A DNA stretch of 54,217 nt, taken from the IMG/VR virus record IMGVR_UViG_3300014050_000030, positions 1 through 54,217 of that record; one strand, written 5' to 3'. A model generated the notes under the pieces. That model worked only from the letters and a program-made list of their open reading frames with translations. It was not told the origin of the DNA and searched no databases. Shown here one piece after another: positions 31,730-39,682 of this stretch (positions within the stretch are counted from its first letter, which is position 1; each line of letters begins with the position of its first letter). The DNA is from a virus. The translations under genes were made by a program, and so were the position numbers.

Positions 31730-32955
31730 AGGTCTGTCTCGTCTAGCTCGCGGAAGTGCCCGGTCTCCCAATCCCATAGCATTGAAACCTCACCAGGGCC
31801 GCAATTTCTACTGGCAAGAATCTTGAGGACGCGAGTGTCGTCCACCTCTTCATCTTCTCGGTGAAGCCCGAAGATTACATCGGAATCTTGCACGAATGAC
31901 GACGAGTAACCAATGCCATCTGTGCTGAGTTTGCCGCCTTTGAGTTTCCAACTCAACACCTGTGTTGTTATGACAATTGGAATTTGGTATTTCTGCGCCA
32001 GTTTTTTCAATGAGCGGGTGATGTTGGTCAATGCAATTGACTCGTTCATCTTGCCCGTCATCTCGTCAATCATCAAATACACGCCGTCAATGAAAAGCAC
32101 GTCGGGCTGATGCATCTCTAGTTTGGCGTCAATACCGGAGACAGTAGATGCCGTGGATGACTCGGAGAACCAGAACTTAGTCTCCATCTTCTCAAGATTA
32201 CGGAGCTTTGTTTGATAGCGGGCTTCTTCATCTGCAGTCAAAGAGCCTGTGGTCAAACGGTGATGCGAGATGCGGGCTCTCATGGAGTCATAACGGCTTA
32301 CCTGCTCGTGATTAAGCATCTCAAAAGATTGGAACAACGGCACAACCCCTCTAAGGTGGATGTTGTGCGCAATCTGCAACGCCAGCGTGGATTTTCCAGT
32401 CTTGGGAGTTGCGACAATAGTAATCAGTTGGCCCTTTTGCAGACCACTTGTTGCTTTGTCAATCGTGGCAAAGCCCGTCGGATATCCGCGCAAACCGTCT
32501 GGAAGGTTCTTAAGTTCTAGGTAATCCTCCCACCGTTGCATCGGCATGTTGGTGATGTCAACATCTGTGGCAATAGATGTGGAGTCTTGCTCAAGCTTCA
32601 ACAAGCCCGCCCGCAGCGTTGAAAGAGCCGCTTCGTGGTTGTGGTCTTTCTCAATGTTGTTGATTGCCTCATGCATCATGAGGCTGGTGGCGACTTGCCG
32701 CCGCCGTGCTACAACATCATCAAGAAGGAAATCAATAGGGTCTTCAACATCAATAAGCTTGTAGGCAGGGAAGTTGGAACCCAAGACTTCCATGCTAGGC
32801 ATTTGACCGTATTTGCTGTTGTGGTCTCTGATAAACGCCCAGATTCGACGGTCGTCTTCATCTGAGAACCAAGTCTCATTAACGCCGCGTTGGTATAACT
32901 TGACAAGGCTTTTGTCTGCTATTGCCCGATGTAGTAGTCGCGTTTCGCTGTTCAC
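31726..32955 (-). CDS. dnaB: DnaB-type replicative helicase
   Basis: A 409-residue protein with the DnaB layout: a helical N-terminal domain (residues 1-110), a linker, and a RecA-like C-terminal domain with Walker A ATPKTGKST and Walker B VLFIDGVYLM, then a VVITTQ strand and a late Arg finger region. It unwinds DNA ahead of PolA. The GTG at 32955 has an AAGGA site seven bases upstream. A longer ATG start at 32982 is inside the previous gene. Confidence 0.9.
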   Translation of the reverse strand: MNSETRLLHRAIADKSLVKLYQRGVNETWFSDEDDRRIWAFIRDHNSKYGQMPSMEVLGSNFPAYKLIDVEDPIDFLLDDVVARRRQVATSLMMHEAINNIEKDHNHEAALSTLRAGLLKLEQDSTSIATDVDITNMPMQRWEDYLELKNLPDGLRGYPTGFATIDKATSGLQKGQLITIVATPKTGKSTLALQIAHNIHLRGVVPLFQSFEMLNHEQVSRYDSMRARISHHRLTTGSLTADEEARYQTKLRNLEKMETKFWFSESSTASTVSGIDAKLEMHQPDVLFIDGVYLMIDEMTGKMNESIALTNITRSLKKLAQKYQIPIVITTQVLSWKLKGGKLSTDGIGYSSSFVQDSDVIFGLHREDEEVDDTRVLKILASRNCGPGEVSMLWDWETGHFRELDETDL

Positions 32956-32963
32956 CGTAATCC

Positions 32964-33359
32964 TTACAGGTCTAGTCCCCAATGGCCGTACATTAACTGC
33001 TTGTCAGGAAGGTCCAACACCCCCAGCACTTCTGGTCGGTAAGGAAGCTCTTTGACCAGAGCGCCCACATTATCGTATGAGGAGTGGTATCTAAAAGGAT
33101 TCACGCCCGCCCTGTCAAGCTCATTGTACAGGCGAGTCACCTCGTCTTCATCCAAGTCGTAGGAAACAAGCTCCAGGGTGACCCCTGCCGTCACCGTGTA
33201 GTGGTATAGCTTGTTTAAAAGCAACTTGTCATAAGCGACGTTTTTAAAGCTTTTCTTTTTAAACCATTTTCGGGTAATCGTTTCGGTGTAGTCAGTGAAC
33301 AAAGCATCGACTACTAACACCCGCTTAGGCATCTCATTGCTTAAGTCCCCTTTGTACAT
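32964..33359 (-). CDS. Hypothetical protein with possible HAD-like core
   Basis: A 131-residue protein beginning MYKGDLSNEMPKRVLVVDALF. The hydrophobic VLVVDALFTD strand with a later VLGVLDLPDKQL strand hints at an alpha/beta fold like a degenerate HAD or PIN domain, but no full motif is present. The ATG at 33359 follows a GAGG site. It lies between the SWIM protein and the DnaB-type helicase, consistent with a replication role. Confidence 0.5.
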   Translation of the reverse strand: MYKGDLSNEMPKRVLVVDALFTDYTETITRKWFKKKSFKNVAYDKLLLNKLYHYTVTAGVTLELVSYDLDEDEVTRLYNELDRAGVNPFRYHSSYDNVGALVKELPYRPEVLGVLDLPDKQLMYGHWGLDL

Positions 33360-33360
33360 T

Positions 33361-33672
33361 TTAAAAAACCTCGACTTTTCCAAACTTCAAAACAAATTCC
33401 CGGAAAGCCGTGTTGGACTCGAATGACTTATCGAGCTCTTCTTGTGGAGCTTTGTTTGAAATCTCCAGCGGGTAGGTCCCGAAGTTTGCGTCAATACGGG
33501 CCCTTACGAATTTTATGTGCTTGCAGGAGCCCTTGCCGTTGTATCCGGGGCAGGTGCAGTGGAGGTTGTTGTCTTTTTTGATGCTGACCTCAAAAACTGC
33601 GGGGTTGGATGATTGGCTCAAGAACACCTGCACCAACCGCAAATCGGTGTCGTTCATCTCTACATCCTTCAT
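33361..33672 (-). CDS. SWIM zinc-finger protein
   Basis: A 103-residue protein with the SWIM motif CxC...CxH: C39, C41, C50 and H52 in HCTCPGYNGKGSCKH. SWIM domains bind DNA or protein and are often coupled to SNF2 helicases or recombination mediators. It is in a block containing a DnaB-type helicase and a SNF2 helicase, and overlaps the helicase-loader gene by four bases. Confidence 0.83.
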   Translation of the reverse strand: MKDVEMNDTDLRLVQVFLSQSSNPAVFEVSIKKDNNLHCTCPGYNGKGSCKHIKFVRARIDANFGTYPLEISNKAPQEELDKSFESNTAFREFVLKFGKVEVF

Positions 33673-34361
33673 CGGCGCAAATCCCCCTTAGTAGATTCTA
33701 GAACAATATAGGCAAAGGCTTCTCGGGCAAACGACTCCATTGCGGGCCCATAAGTAGCCGCCCACTTATTTAATTCAATATTCGTGGTCACAATTGTCGG
33801 CAAGCCATTATTGAACCGCGTCCGGATAATGTGGTGCAGAAGGGATTGCTGCCAGCCGGAGCCCGATAAATGCTCTTTGCCCACGTCATCCATGACCAAG
33901 ACCCTGACATTGTAGGCGTCGTCTTCGGCCTCTCCCAGCAAGCCATTGAAACGTTGAATATCCTCGTAGGTTTTGTCTGCCGACATAGTGACGCCCTTCA
34001 AATCAAGGATGTCATTGTAAGTAGCAAAATAGCAAGGCATTATTAATGTGTGGTCGGGCTTCACATTAAAAGCTTCCAAAGGCGCGTCTTTTATCAACTG
34101 CTGGATGATGCTCAGGGCAAGGGTGGTTTTGCCTTGACCGGGGGTTCCGTACAGCAGGATTCCCTTGCCGCAAAGCGGGTCCCCCACGGAGCGGATAACC
34201 CGCCCTTGCTTGACGCGCTCCACCCACCTGCCAATCCTGTCCAAATCGTTGGGGAACAGGTCTTTGCAGTCTTCCAGAAGCCAGCCTTGGCGGGCTTTGG
34301 GAATGCTGGCAATCTTCATCCACGAACGCCTGCGAACTGGGAGCGACTCCAACTCGTACAT
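33669..34361 (-). CDS. DnaC-like helicase loader ATPase
   Basis: A 230-residue AAA+ ATPase with Walker A YGTPGQGKTT (71-80) and Walker B VRVLVMDDVG (151-160), followed by the sensor-1 strand IVTTN typical of DnaC/IstB loaders. It likely loads the DnaB-type helicase. The ATG at 34361 has a GGAGGG site nine bases upstream and a TGATG overlap with the upstream gene. Its position just before the SWIM and DnaB-type genes supports a loader role. Confidence 0.85.
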   Translation of the reverse strand: MYELESLPVRRRSWMKIASIPKARQGWLLEDCKDLFPNDLDRIGRWVERVKQGRVIRSVGDPLCGKGILLYGTPGQGKTTLALSIIQQLIKDAPLEAFNVKPDHTLIMPCYFATYNDILDLKGVTMSADKTYEDIQRFNGLLGEAEDDAYNVRVLVMDDVGKEHLSGSGWQQSLLHHIIRTRFNNGLPTIVTTNIELNKWAATYGPAMESFAREAFAYIVLESTKGDLRR

Positions 34362-35221
34362 CAGATTTCCCTCCAAGACTTGTCAGCCTGCTCTTTGGCC
34401 TCCACAACCTGCTCTTCTGACGTTAGCATTGAGCGGGCTTTGACGGCAAGTTCATTGAACCGTGCTAAAAAGGTGCGCCAGAGACGCTCAGAATCAGTGT
34501 GCTTTTGGAAGTCCATGGATTGGAAGAACAACTCCAGCATCTTGAACTCCAACTCGCCGTCGGTATTATGCTTCAAGCGGGCATCGGCAAGAGCTGGGAC
34601 AAAACGGCTTTCCACCAAGTTGAGCGGGCGGATGTGCCAATGCTCTTCCAGCCGGTCAGCGAACTCCCGGGCAACATCCAAAGGACGCCAGAGGTTCAAG
34701 GCCATCTCCTCGCGTCGGATGAACTTGCGCTTCTCCCGCTTCTCTGCCTGCTTGCGTTCGTATAACTCACGTTTGGCGTCCATTTTTTTAGCCAGATACT
34801 TCTCACGCTCGCGCATGGCGTCGTCGTCGCTTGAGGTCTTCTCGAAAAAGTCGTAAGGCATCGTTTCTTCCCCTCGTGAGAGAGATTTTGTTACTAAATT
34901 AGCATCTAAAAGACTATTGCTAGTCTGCAGTGTCTGCTCATACAGGAACCGGAAAACACGGTAGTTAGCGTCTGATGACAGGCTGCCGAACAAAGGCTCC
35001 ATAGCCGCTTTGATTCCCGACTCCGTTACCTCGTAATAGCTGACAACCCTGTCATTTATCTTGCTTTTATGCAAGACCGCATAACCATTATCGCGCAAAA
35101 ATTTCAGGTCTTTTTGCAGCAGGTCTCTTCCCACCCCATGACGGTTCATCATATCCTTAACGGTGGGCGACTCTGTTGAAATTAAGGATACAAGAACACC
35201 AAATGCTCTTAGTGGAATCAT
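34361..35221 (-). CDS. Winged-helix replication-associated protein
   Basis: A 286-residue protein with an N-terminal winged-helix domain (LVSLISTESPTVKDMMNRH, then the DLLQKDLKFLRDNGY recognition region), a long charged coiled-coil (KMDAKRELYERKQAEKRE) and a helical C-terminus. Together with the adjacent loader ATPase it resembles an origin-binding or DnaD-like helper. The ATG overlaps the upstream stop by four bases. The family is not named with certainty. Confidence 0.65.
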   Translation of the reverse strand: MIPLRAFGVLVSLISTESPTVKDMMNRHGVGRDLLQKDLKFLRDNGYAVLHKSKINDRVVSYYEVTESGIKAAMEPLFGSLSSDANYRVFRFLYEQTLQTSNSLLDANLVTKSLSRGEETMPYDFFEKTSSDDDAMREREKYLAKKMDAKRELYERKQAEKREKRKFIRREEMALNLWRPLDVAREFADRLEEHWHIRPLNLVESRFVPALADARLKHNTDGELEFKMLELFFQSMDFQKHTDSERLWRTFLARFNELAVKARSMLTSEEQVVEAKEQADKSWREI

Positions 35222-35859
35222 TTACCCATAATTTTCTTTAATTCAAGGGCAACTTCCCGCGCAAAAATCTGAGCAATATAGGTTATGGCATCGGTCAAAA
35301 CCTCTTCAACCTCCACCTCTTCCTCGTCGTCTTCTTCCTCTTCTTCCTCTTCTTCAAAGTCGCTGTCTTCTTCTACCACCGGCACGGGGGGGTTTACCAC
35401 AATCTCCTGTTTAGGCATAACCGGTTTTTCAACAGGCTTGATGTTTTCGGTAGGTGTAATTTCATACAATCCCGACGTCAAATCAAAACACCTTACTTTT
35501 GCGGCTTTACACAGCCGCAGAACCTCTGTTGATTCTGTGTCTTCGTCATCCCACAATAAAAATGCGGCGTTTTCTTTATCGGCAATAAACGCTACCGCAT
35601 CTTCAAACGGGGTATCTGTCTCTATCTGCTCGTCTCTTTGACAGTCTACGTTTTTTGAGTCTGGCAACGAGTATAGAATAATTTTTTTGTCATTATCTTT
35701 TGCGTACTGAGCCGCCCATTTTTGACCCAAAGTAGGGGTCCGCTCAAAAGGCAGAACAACCACTGAGTCTTTGTTCAAAATAAAGTAATCATCAATCAAA
35801 GCCTCAACATTTGCCCGGGTGGTATTGCCGTTTCCAGCAATCAGGATGTAGTATTCCAT
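35218..35859 (-). CDS. Rossmann-like protein with acidic C-terminal tail
   Basis: A 213-residue protein. The N-terminus YYILIAGNGNTTRANVEALI looks like a Rossmann/SLOG nucleotide-binding start, followed by a second domain-like part with IILYSLPDS. The C-terminal third is a Glu/Asp-rich stretch of about 35 residues (including a run of acidic residues) and an amphipathic end. A strong AAGGAGA site precedes the ATG at 35859. It is the first gene of the minus-strand replication block. Function unknown. Confidence 0.6.
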   Translation of the reverse strand: MEYYILIAGNGNTTRANVEALIDDYFILNKDSVVVLPFERTPTLGQKWAAQYAKDNDKKIILYSLPDSKNVDCQRDEQIETDTPFEDAVAFIADKENAAFLLWDDEDTESTEVLRLCKAAKVRCFDLTSGLYEITPTENIKPVEKPVMPKQEIVVNPPVPVVEEDSDFEEEEEEEEDDEEEVEVEEVLTDAITYIAQIFAREVALELKKIMGK

Positions 35860-35884
35860 GTAGTCTCCTTCATTAAGAGCCCGA

Positions 35885-35914
35885 ACTATAAACACAGGAA
35901 AGTCAGTCTAGCAA
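35885..35914 (-). promoter_or_regulatory. Putative sigma70-type promoter for the replication block
   Basis: On the minus strand, TTGCTA (35909-35914) and TATAGT (35885-35890) are separated by 18 bases. They match four and five of the six consensus bases. The gap to the next ATG is short (about 25 bases). It lies between the divergent tRNA cluster and the replication genes, so it could drive the long overlapping operon down to spoVS. Confidence 0.5.
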
Positions 35915-35921
35915 ATCGACC

Positions 35922-35993
35922 CCCCTCGTAGCTCAGAGGAAGAGCATCAGACTTCTAATCTGTTGGTCGCTGGTTCGAATCCAGCCGAGGGGA
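35922..35993 (+). tRNA. tRNA-Arg with anticodon UCU
   Basis: A 72-base cloverleaf with acceptor CCCCTCG/CGAGGGG, a D stem GCTC/GAGC, loop CTTCTAA giving anticodon TCT, a T arm GCTGG-TTCGAAT-CCAGC and discriminator A. CCA is not encoded. It reads AGA and AGG, which are rare in many actinobacteria, so it may support translation of phage genes. Confidence 0.92.
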
Positions 35994-36025
35994 CTAATAT
36001 CAATGACAGTCTTTAGGAGAGAGAT

Positions 36026-36220
36026 ATGAGTTCAGGCGTCAGACCTAGTTCCGATAAACCCGCAGAAGATTACTACTTCCAACCGTGGTGGGCCAAAGAG
36101 TTTATCCGCATTGTTGAAATCATGGAGAAAGCGGACTTGGCAAGGCTCAGCGAAAAGGATACAAAGGCCATGACAAAGGCTGCTGCGTCCCTTGCTAAGA
36201 TGTTCCCAGAGCGCCATTAG
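36026..36220 (+). CDS. Small hypothetical protein between tRNA genes
   Basis: An unrecognised 64-residue, helical, charged protein whose ATG follows a good AGGAGAGAG site. It is the only protein gene inside the plus-strand tRNA cluster. Its last codons and stop (36211-36220) overlap the first ten bases of tRNA-Lys, so translation and tRNA processing share sequence. Confidence 0.65.
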   Translation: MSSGVRPSSDKPAEDYYFQPWWAKEFIRIVEIMEKADLARLSEKDTKAMTKAAASLAKMFPERH

Positions 36221-36283
36221 CTCAGTTGGTAGAGCTGCGGACTTTTAATCCGTAGGTCGTAGGTTCGAGCCCTACATGGCGCA
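36211..36283 (+). tRNA. tRNA-Lys with anticodon UUU
   Basis: A 73-base cloverleaf. The acceptor GCGCCAT/ATGGCGC is perfect. The anticodon stem GCGGA/TCCGT holds loop CTTTTAA (anticodon TTT). The T arm is GTAGG-TTCGAGC-CCTAC and the discriminator is A. CCA is not encoded. The 5' end overlaps the stop of the 64-residue gene by ten bases. Confidence 0.93.
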
Positions 36284-36287
36284 CCTA

Positions 36288-36362
36288 TCCCCGGTAGCTC
36301 AACGGCAGAGCAGCCGACTGTTAATCGGCTGGTTGTTGGTTCGAATCCAGCCCGGGGAGCCA
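36288..36362 (+). tRNA. tRNA-Asn with anticodon GUU
   Basis: The cloverleaf spans 36288-36359 with acceptor TCCCCGG/CCGGGGA, anticodon stem GCCGA/TCGGC, loop CTGTTAA (anticodon GTT), T arm GTTGG-TTCGAAT-CCAGC and discriminator G. The CCA end is encoded at 36360-36362, unlike in the other tRNAs here. It lies four bases after tRNA-Lys. Confidence 0.93.
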
Positions 36363-36363
36363 A

Positions 36364-36436
36364 GCCCTTGTAGCCCAGCGGTAGAGGCAAGCGACTTAAA
36401 ATCGCTCAAGCGTGGGTTCGAATCCCACTGGGGGCA
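36364..36436 (+). tRNA. Class I-shaped tRNA with anticodon UAA (would be Leu)
   Basis: A 73-base cloverleaf with acceptor GCCCTTG/TGGGGGC (three wobble pairs), anticodon stem AGCGA/TCGCT and loop CTTAAAA, giving anticodon TAA. The T arm is GTGGG-TTCGAAT-CCCAC and the discriminator is A. The variable region is only five bases, so it lacks the long arm normal for leucine tRNAs. UAA reads the rare UUA codon. The true amino acid is uncertain. Its 3' end abuts the convergent tail gene. Confidence 0.85.
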
Positions 36437-39400
36437 CTACTCCGAGTAGGTCAAGCTATATAAAGCCGACCATCCAGGCCCGACTCCAATAGTTCCGGAA
36501 CCGTACAAGATTGCATCCGGCAACGTGTCCTTCAACCTAGCTTGCGCTGTCACAAAGTCTTTGTAGTAATAAGACTTTGAAGCATCCGCAGTACCAGCCC
36601 ATTTGGTGTCTCTATCAGATGCATCATACAAAGAATGGCCGTCGTAGTGGCCGTCAAAGTAAAACTTTCTAGACGCGCCTTTTTCAAACAACGCATTGTC
36701 AATGTAAATTGAGTAAGTACCGCCTGTGTTGGAAGTGTCAAAAGACTGCGCCACATATAAACCGACAATTGCACGAGTGTAGTTATTTGTGCCCAATGTG
36801 CCGCCCACCGAATTGCCTGGGACCGACATTCTTGTCCATGAAGAGGACAAATCCCACATGACATAAGGCAAGGTAGTTGTTTCAAAATAAGCTTTGGACA
36901 AGTCTGTATCAGACATTGATGTTGTTCTAGTAGCGGTGAAATACCTGTTACCTACAGCAGTAATCGTGTAAACAGTGTTTGCGTTAGTTGTATTGAATGC
37001 TGAAAAAGCAATTGTGTTCGCTACGTTTGCATACTGGGTAGACGGCAACCCGAATATATGCACTTTATCCCCCGCCAAAAATTGATGCGGGGTGTTGGTA
37101 TAGAAAGTCGCCACGTTGTTTTTGCAATAGACGCCTTTTAATGTGGGCGCATTGTCTATTCTGTAATTAGAACTAGCATCACCTGGGTTTGTCAAAATAT
37201 AAGGAAGCGCCGCCACACCAATGCCGCTTGGCAAAGATGGGATTTTTGCGCTAACGCTGAATACGTACTGCTCGTCTGCGTTTACAACCACGCCAGCTGT
37301 TGTTCCGCTTGTCGAATCGCCGTTAAAGTAGATGTTCTTTCCTATAAAAAAGTCCAGCACTATTGTTGAAAACACATACGCATTGTTATCAAATAAAGAG
37401 CTAGTGTTAGTGCCAGACGAGGAAACAGTAAATGACGTGGGGCTATTGACAGTTTGAATTGTAGACGATATATCTTCTGTATTGGTAACATCATTAGCAA
37501 CAGTTGAACCGCCGGTTATAGTTTGCCCGCTTGAAACATTAATAGGCCATGCTGTATTTACTACTATATCCCCGTTTAAATCATAAGAAGCACTTGACAC
37601 AGGAACCAGTTCGTAGAAAGAAGGGACTATTCCTCGTACATTTGAACTTCCAGTTCCTGCTTTGTACATTTTTACAGAGCCGCTATAAGGGACATTGGTC
37701 GGTTGGCCGCCTATAGTAAAAGTAGTGGTGCTAGTAACCGTAATAGAACCCTTTGCATAGCGCTCACTTGTCACAATGTAATCACCTGTTGTGTACCCGT
37801 GGCCACCTGAAACAGTGATAGTCGCGGTCGAGCCAGCAATATTTTTTGATATGGTTCCAGATATAGTGCTTGGAGTTGTAAGCGTCACAACTCCTGCGTA
37901 AGAACCCGTGACATGCGCAGCGGTAGTACGGGTTGTTATAGCGCTATTAGCAGGGTTTGGATAAACCATCGGAGCGACTGCGTCCGTCATATACCAAAAA
38001 TTAGTGTTGGTCTCAAAACTTGGATTAAGAACTTGATTAACTCTGTTTGGATGAACAGTTATGTTCACCACTCGGGCGTCTTGGTACGCGCTGGCAGACG
38101 AGCCTGCTTCAAATTGCGCAGCATCCATGTACATAATGTCACCATTAGAGCAGCTTAAGAACGTGACAATTGGAACCGCGTACCTGCTGTTTGATGGAGA
38201 TGTTGCCGTGACTGTGGCTCTTTGCCAGGTATTCGCAGAGCCTGACGCAGTGTTTAGAGTTGTTCCATAAGAAGATGTGCTCAGCAAAGTGCCTGTTTTG
38301 TCATACCACCGTATGGCAAGTTTAACGCTCTTACCTGTATAAGAGTCCCTATTAAAAAACGCGCTAAATGTGTAAGCAGTGCTTGCTGATATAGGGATGC
38401 AGGCCTCTAAAGCAGACCTACGGTCAAGAGCCACGGAGGAAAATTGAACTTCAGCCCCGCTAGCTATGTTGGTAATGAGCTTTTGAGACAATGTTAAAGA
38501 CGCAGTTGTCGTGTTAACAGCCTCAACATAAGTGCCTGTCGGCACAGCGGAGGATAAAACATAGTCTCCAACCTCAGCAATGAGAGGTTTGCATATTATT
38601 GAAGTTGCGGAGGTGGCTGCGCTGGTAGCCGTGACAGTTCTTTTTTGCCCTAGCCGCAAAGTAACATCTTGCGTGCTTCCTAAAACAGCATTTAATTTCA
38701 AGAACCCTTTTTCCTTAAAAGGCCCTTGATAGGTGTCACTGCCGCTATGTCCATACGGGTAAACAGAGTTTTCATTTGTCAAAACCCACGAGATGAAAGG
38801 AGCATAAGGAGCGGTGCTGGCGTAAGCTGTTTCACCGCCGTTAATCTCCGGATACCAGCTTCCTAAAGATTCCACAAAACTGGAAGAGTTGTAATCCAAC
38901 AATCTGTTCACTCCACCGCCTGCAACAGGAGTGGAAGCTATGGTCGAGCCGTAGCCGGTGTAAAGCTCTATAAAATTTTTAATTCCGTCGATAGACCCTG
39001 ACTTTGTATATGAATCTATCAAGTTTGCAAGCAGCACACGCCCTTGCGCAACACTCATATCTCCGTACAACGAAGCCCCAAATTGCTTCAATAAAGCAGT
39101 CAAAAGCTTGGAGTCGACTGTTGAAGGGTTGTGCATGTCAAAAACATTGGTGGTTTGCTGTTTGTACAAAGAAAGATGAAAAGCAAAAAGGGCGAGAAAA
39201 TCTTTCAAATCATCGTTTTCCGATTTATATACAGAGGGAATACTTGCCATCAATGTGTCTAGCATCCCGTCATCTTTGACGACAAGCGTGGTTTCCACGG
39301 CGCTTCTGCTGACATATTGGTTTGAGCTGACGGTGTATGTCATAAACAGCGCGTAATAAGCGGTTTTACCCTGAAGGTAATCCCCCGTGACCCCCTTGCC

Positions 39401-39682
39401 GGGATTAGCGGTGCTTGAAGTAAGCGAGTCGCCAGTATCAAAGAAATGGTACTTTGAGCTGACTCCAAGGTATGTGACCGCTTGAGCAGGGTCGGATGTC
39501 CAAACATGCAAGGTCTCTCCGTCTGTTATAGACGTCGGATACCCGTCAAGGTTCCTGACCAAAGTGATGCTATCCCAGCCGGTTGATATAAACGACCAAT
39601 ATAAGTGCGTGACGCCGTAGTTAGACGGGCGTGCATATAAAGTCGTTTTAGCTGAAGCAGCTAAAGCAGAAGCATCTGTCAT
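36437..39682 (-). CDS. Tail protein I-like baseplate protein with carbohydrate-binding-like repeats
   Basis: A 1081-residue protein, the last of the baseplate genes. Residues about 135-260 match the tail protein I pattern, including SIPSVYKSENDDLKDFLALF and SIDGIKNFIELYTGYG. The rest is a Ser/Thr-rich, beta-strand-rich region, including an AYTFSAFFNRDSYTG segment followed by a YMDAAQFEAGSSAS end, which resemble carbohydrate-binding jelly-roll modules. A gpI-like anchor fused to fibre-like domains could bind host surface sugars. It overlaps the baseplate J gene by four bases. Confidence 0.8.
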   Translation of the reverse strand: MTDASALAASAKTTLYARPSNYGVTHLYWSFISTGWDSITLVRNLDGYPTSITDGETLHVWTSDPAQAVTYLGVSSKYHFFDTGDSLTSSTANPGKGVTGDYLQGKTAYYALFMTYTVSSNQYVSRSAVETTLVVKDDGMLDTLMASIPSVYKSENDDLKDFLALFAFHLSLYKQQTTNVFDMHNPSTVDSKLLTALLKQFGASLYGDMSVAQGRVLLANLIDSYTKSGSIDGIKNFIELYTGYGSTIASTPVAGGGVNRLLDYNSSSFVESLGSWYPEINGGETAYASTAPYAPFISWVLTNENSVYPYGHSGSDTYQGPFKEKGFLKLNAVLGSTQDVTLRLGQKRTVTATSAATSATSIICKPLIAEVGDYVLSSAVPTGTYVEAVNTTTASLTLSQKLITNIASGAEVQFSSVALDRRSALEACIPISASTAYTFSAFFNRDSYTGKSVKLAIRWYDKTGTLLSTSSYGTTLNTASGSANTWQRATVTATSPSNSRYAVPIVTFLSCSNGDIMYMDAAQFEAGSSASAYQDARVVNITVHPNRVNQVLNPSFETNTNFWYMTDAVAPMVYPNPANSAITTRTTAAHVTGSYAGVVTLTTPSTISGTISKNIAGSTATITVSGGHGYTTGDYIVTSERYAKGSITVTSTTTFTIGGQPTNVPYSGSVKMYKAGTGSSNVRGIVPSFYELVPVSSASYDLNGDIVVNTAWPINVSSGQTITGGSTVANDVTNTEDISSTIQTVNSPTSFTVSSSGTNTSSLFDNNAYVFSTIVLDFFIGKNIYFNGDSTSGTTAGVVVNADEQYVFSVSAKIPSLPSGIGVAALPYILTNPGDASSNYRIDNAPTLKGVYCKNNVATFYTNTPHQFLAGDKVHIFGLPSTQYANVANTIAFSAFNTTNANTVYTITAVGNRYFTATRTTSMSDTDLSKAYFETTTLPYVMWDLSSSWTRMSVPGNSVGGTLGTNNYTRAIVGLYVAQSFDTSNTGGTYSIYIDNALFEKGASRKFYFDGHYDGHSLYDASDRDTKWAGTADASKSYYYKDFVTAQARLKDTLPDAILYGSGTIGVGPGWSALYSLTYSE

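Noticed and set aside
30788-31777. ATG at 31777 as the primase start
   Set aside because: It adds an Arg-rich stretch read from inside the helicase gene. The GTG at 31729 forms a four-base overlap with the helicase stop. The choice is not fully certain.
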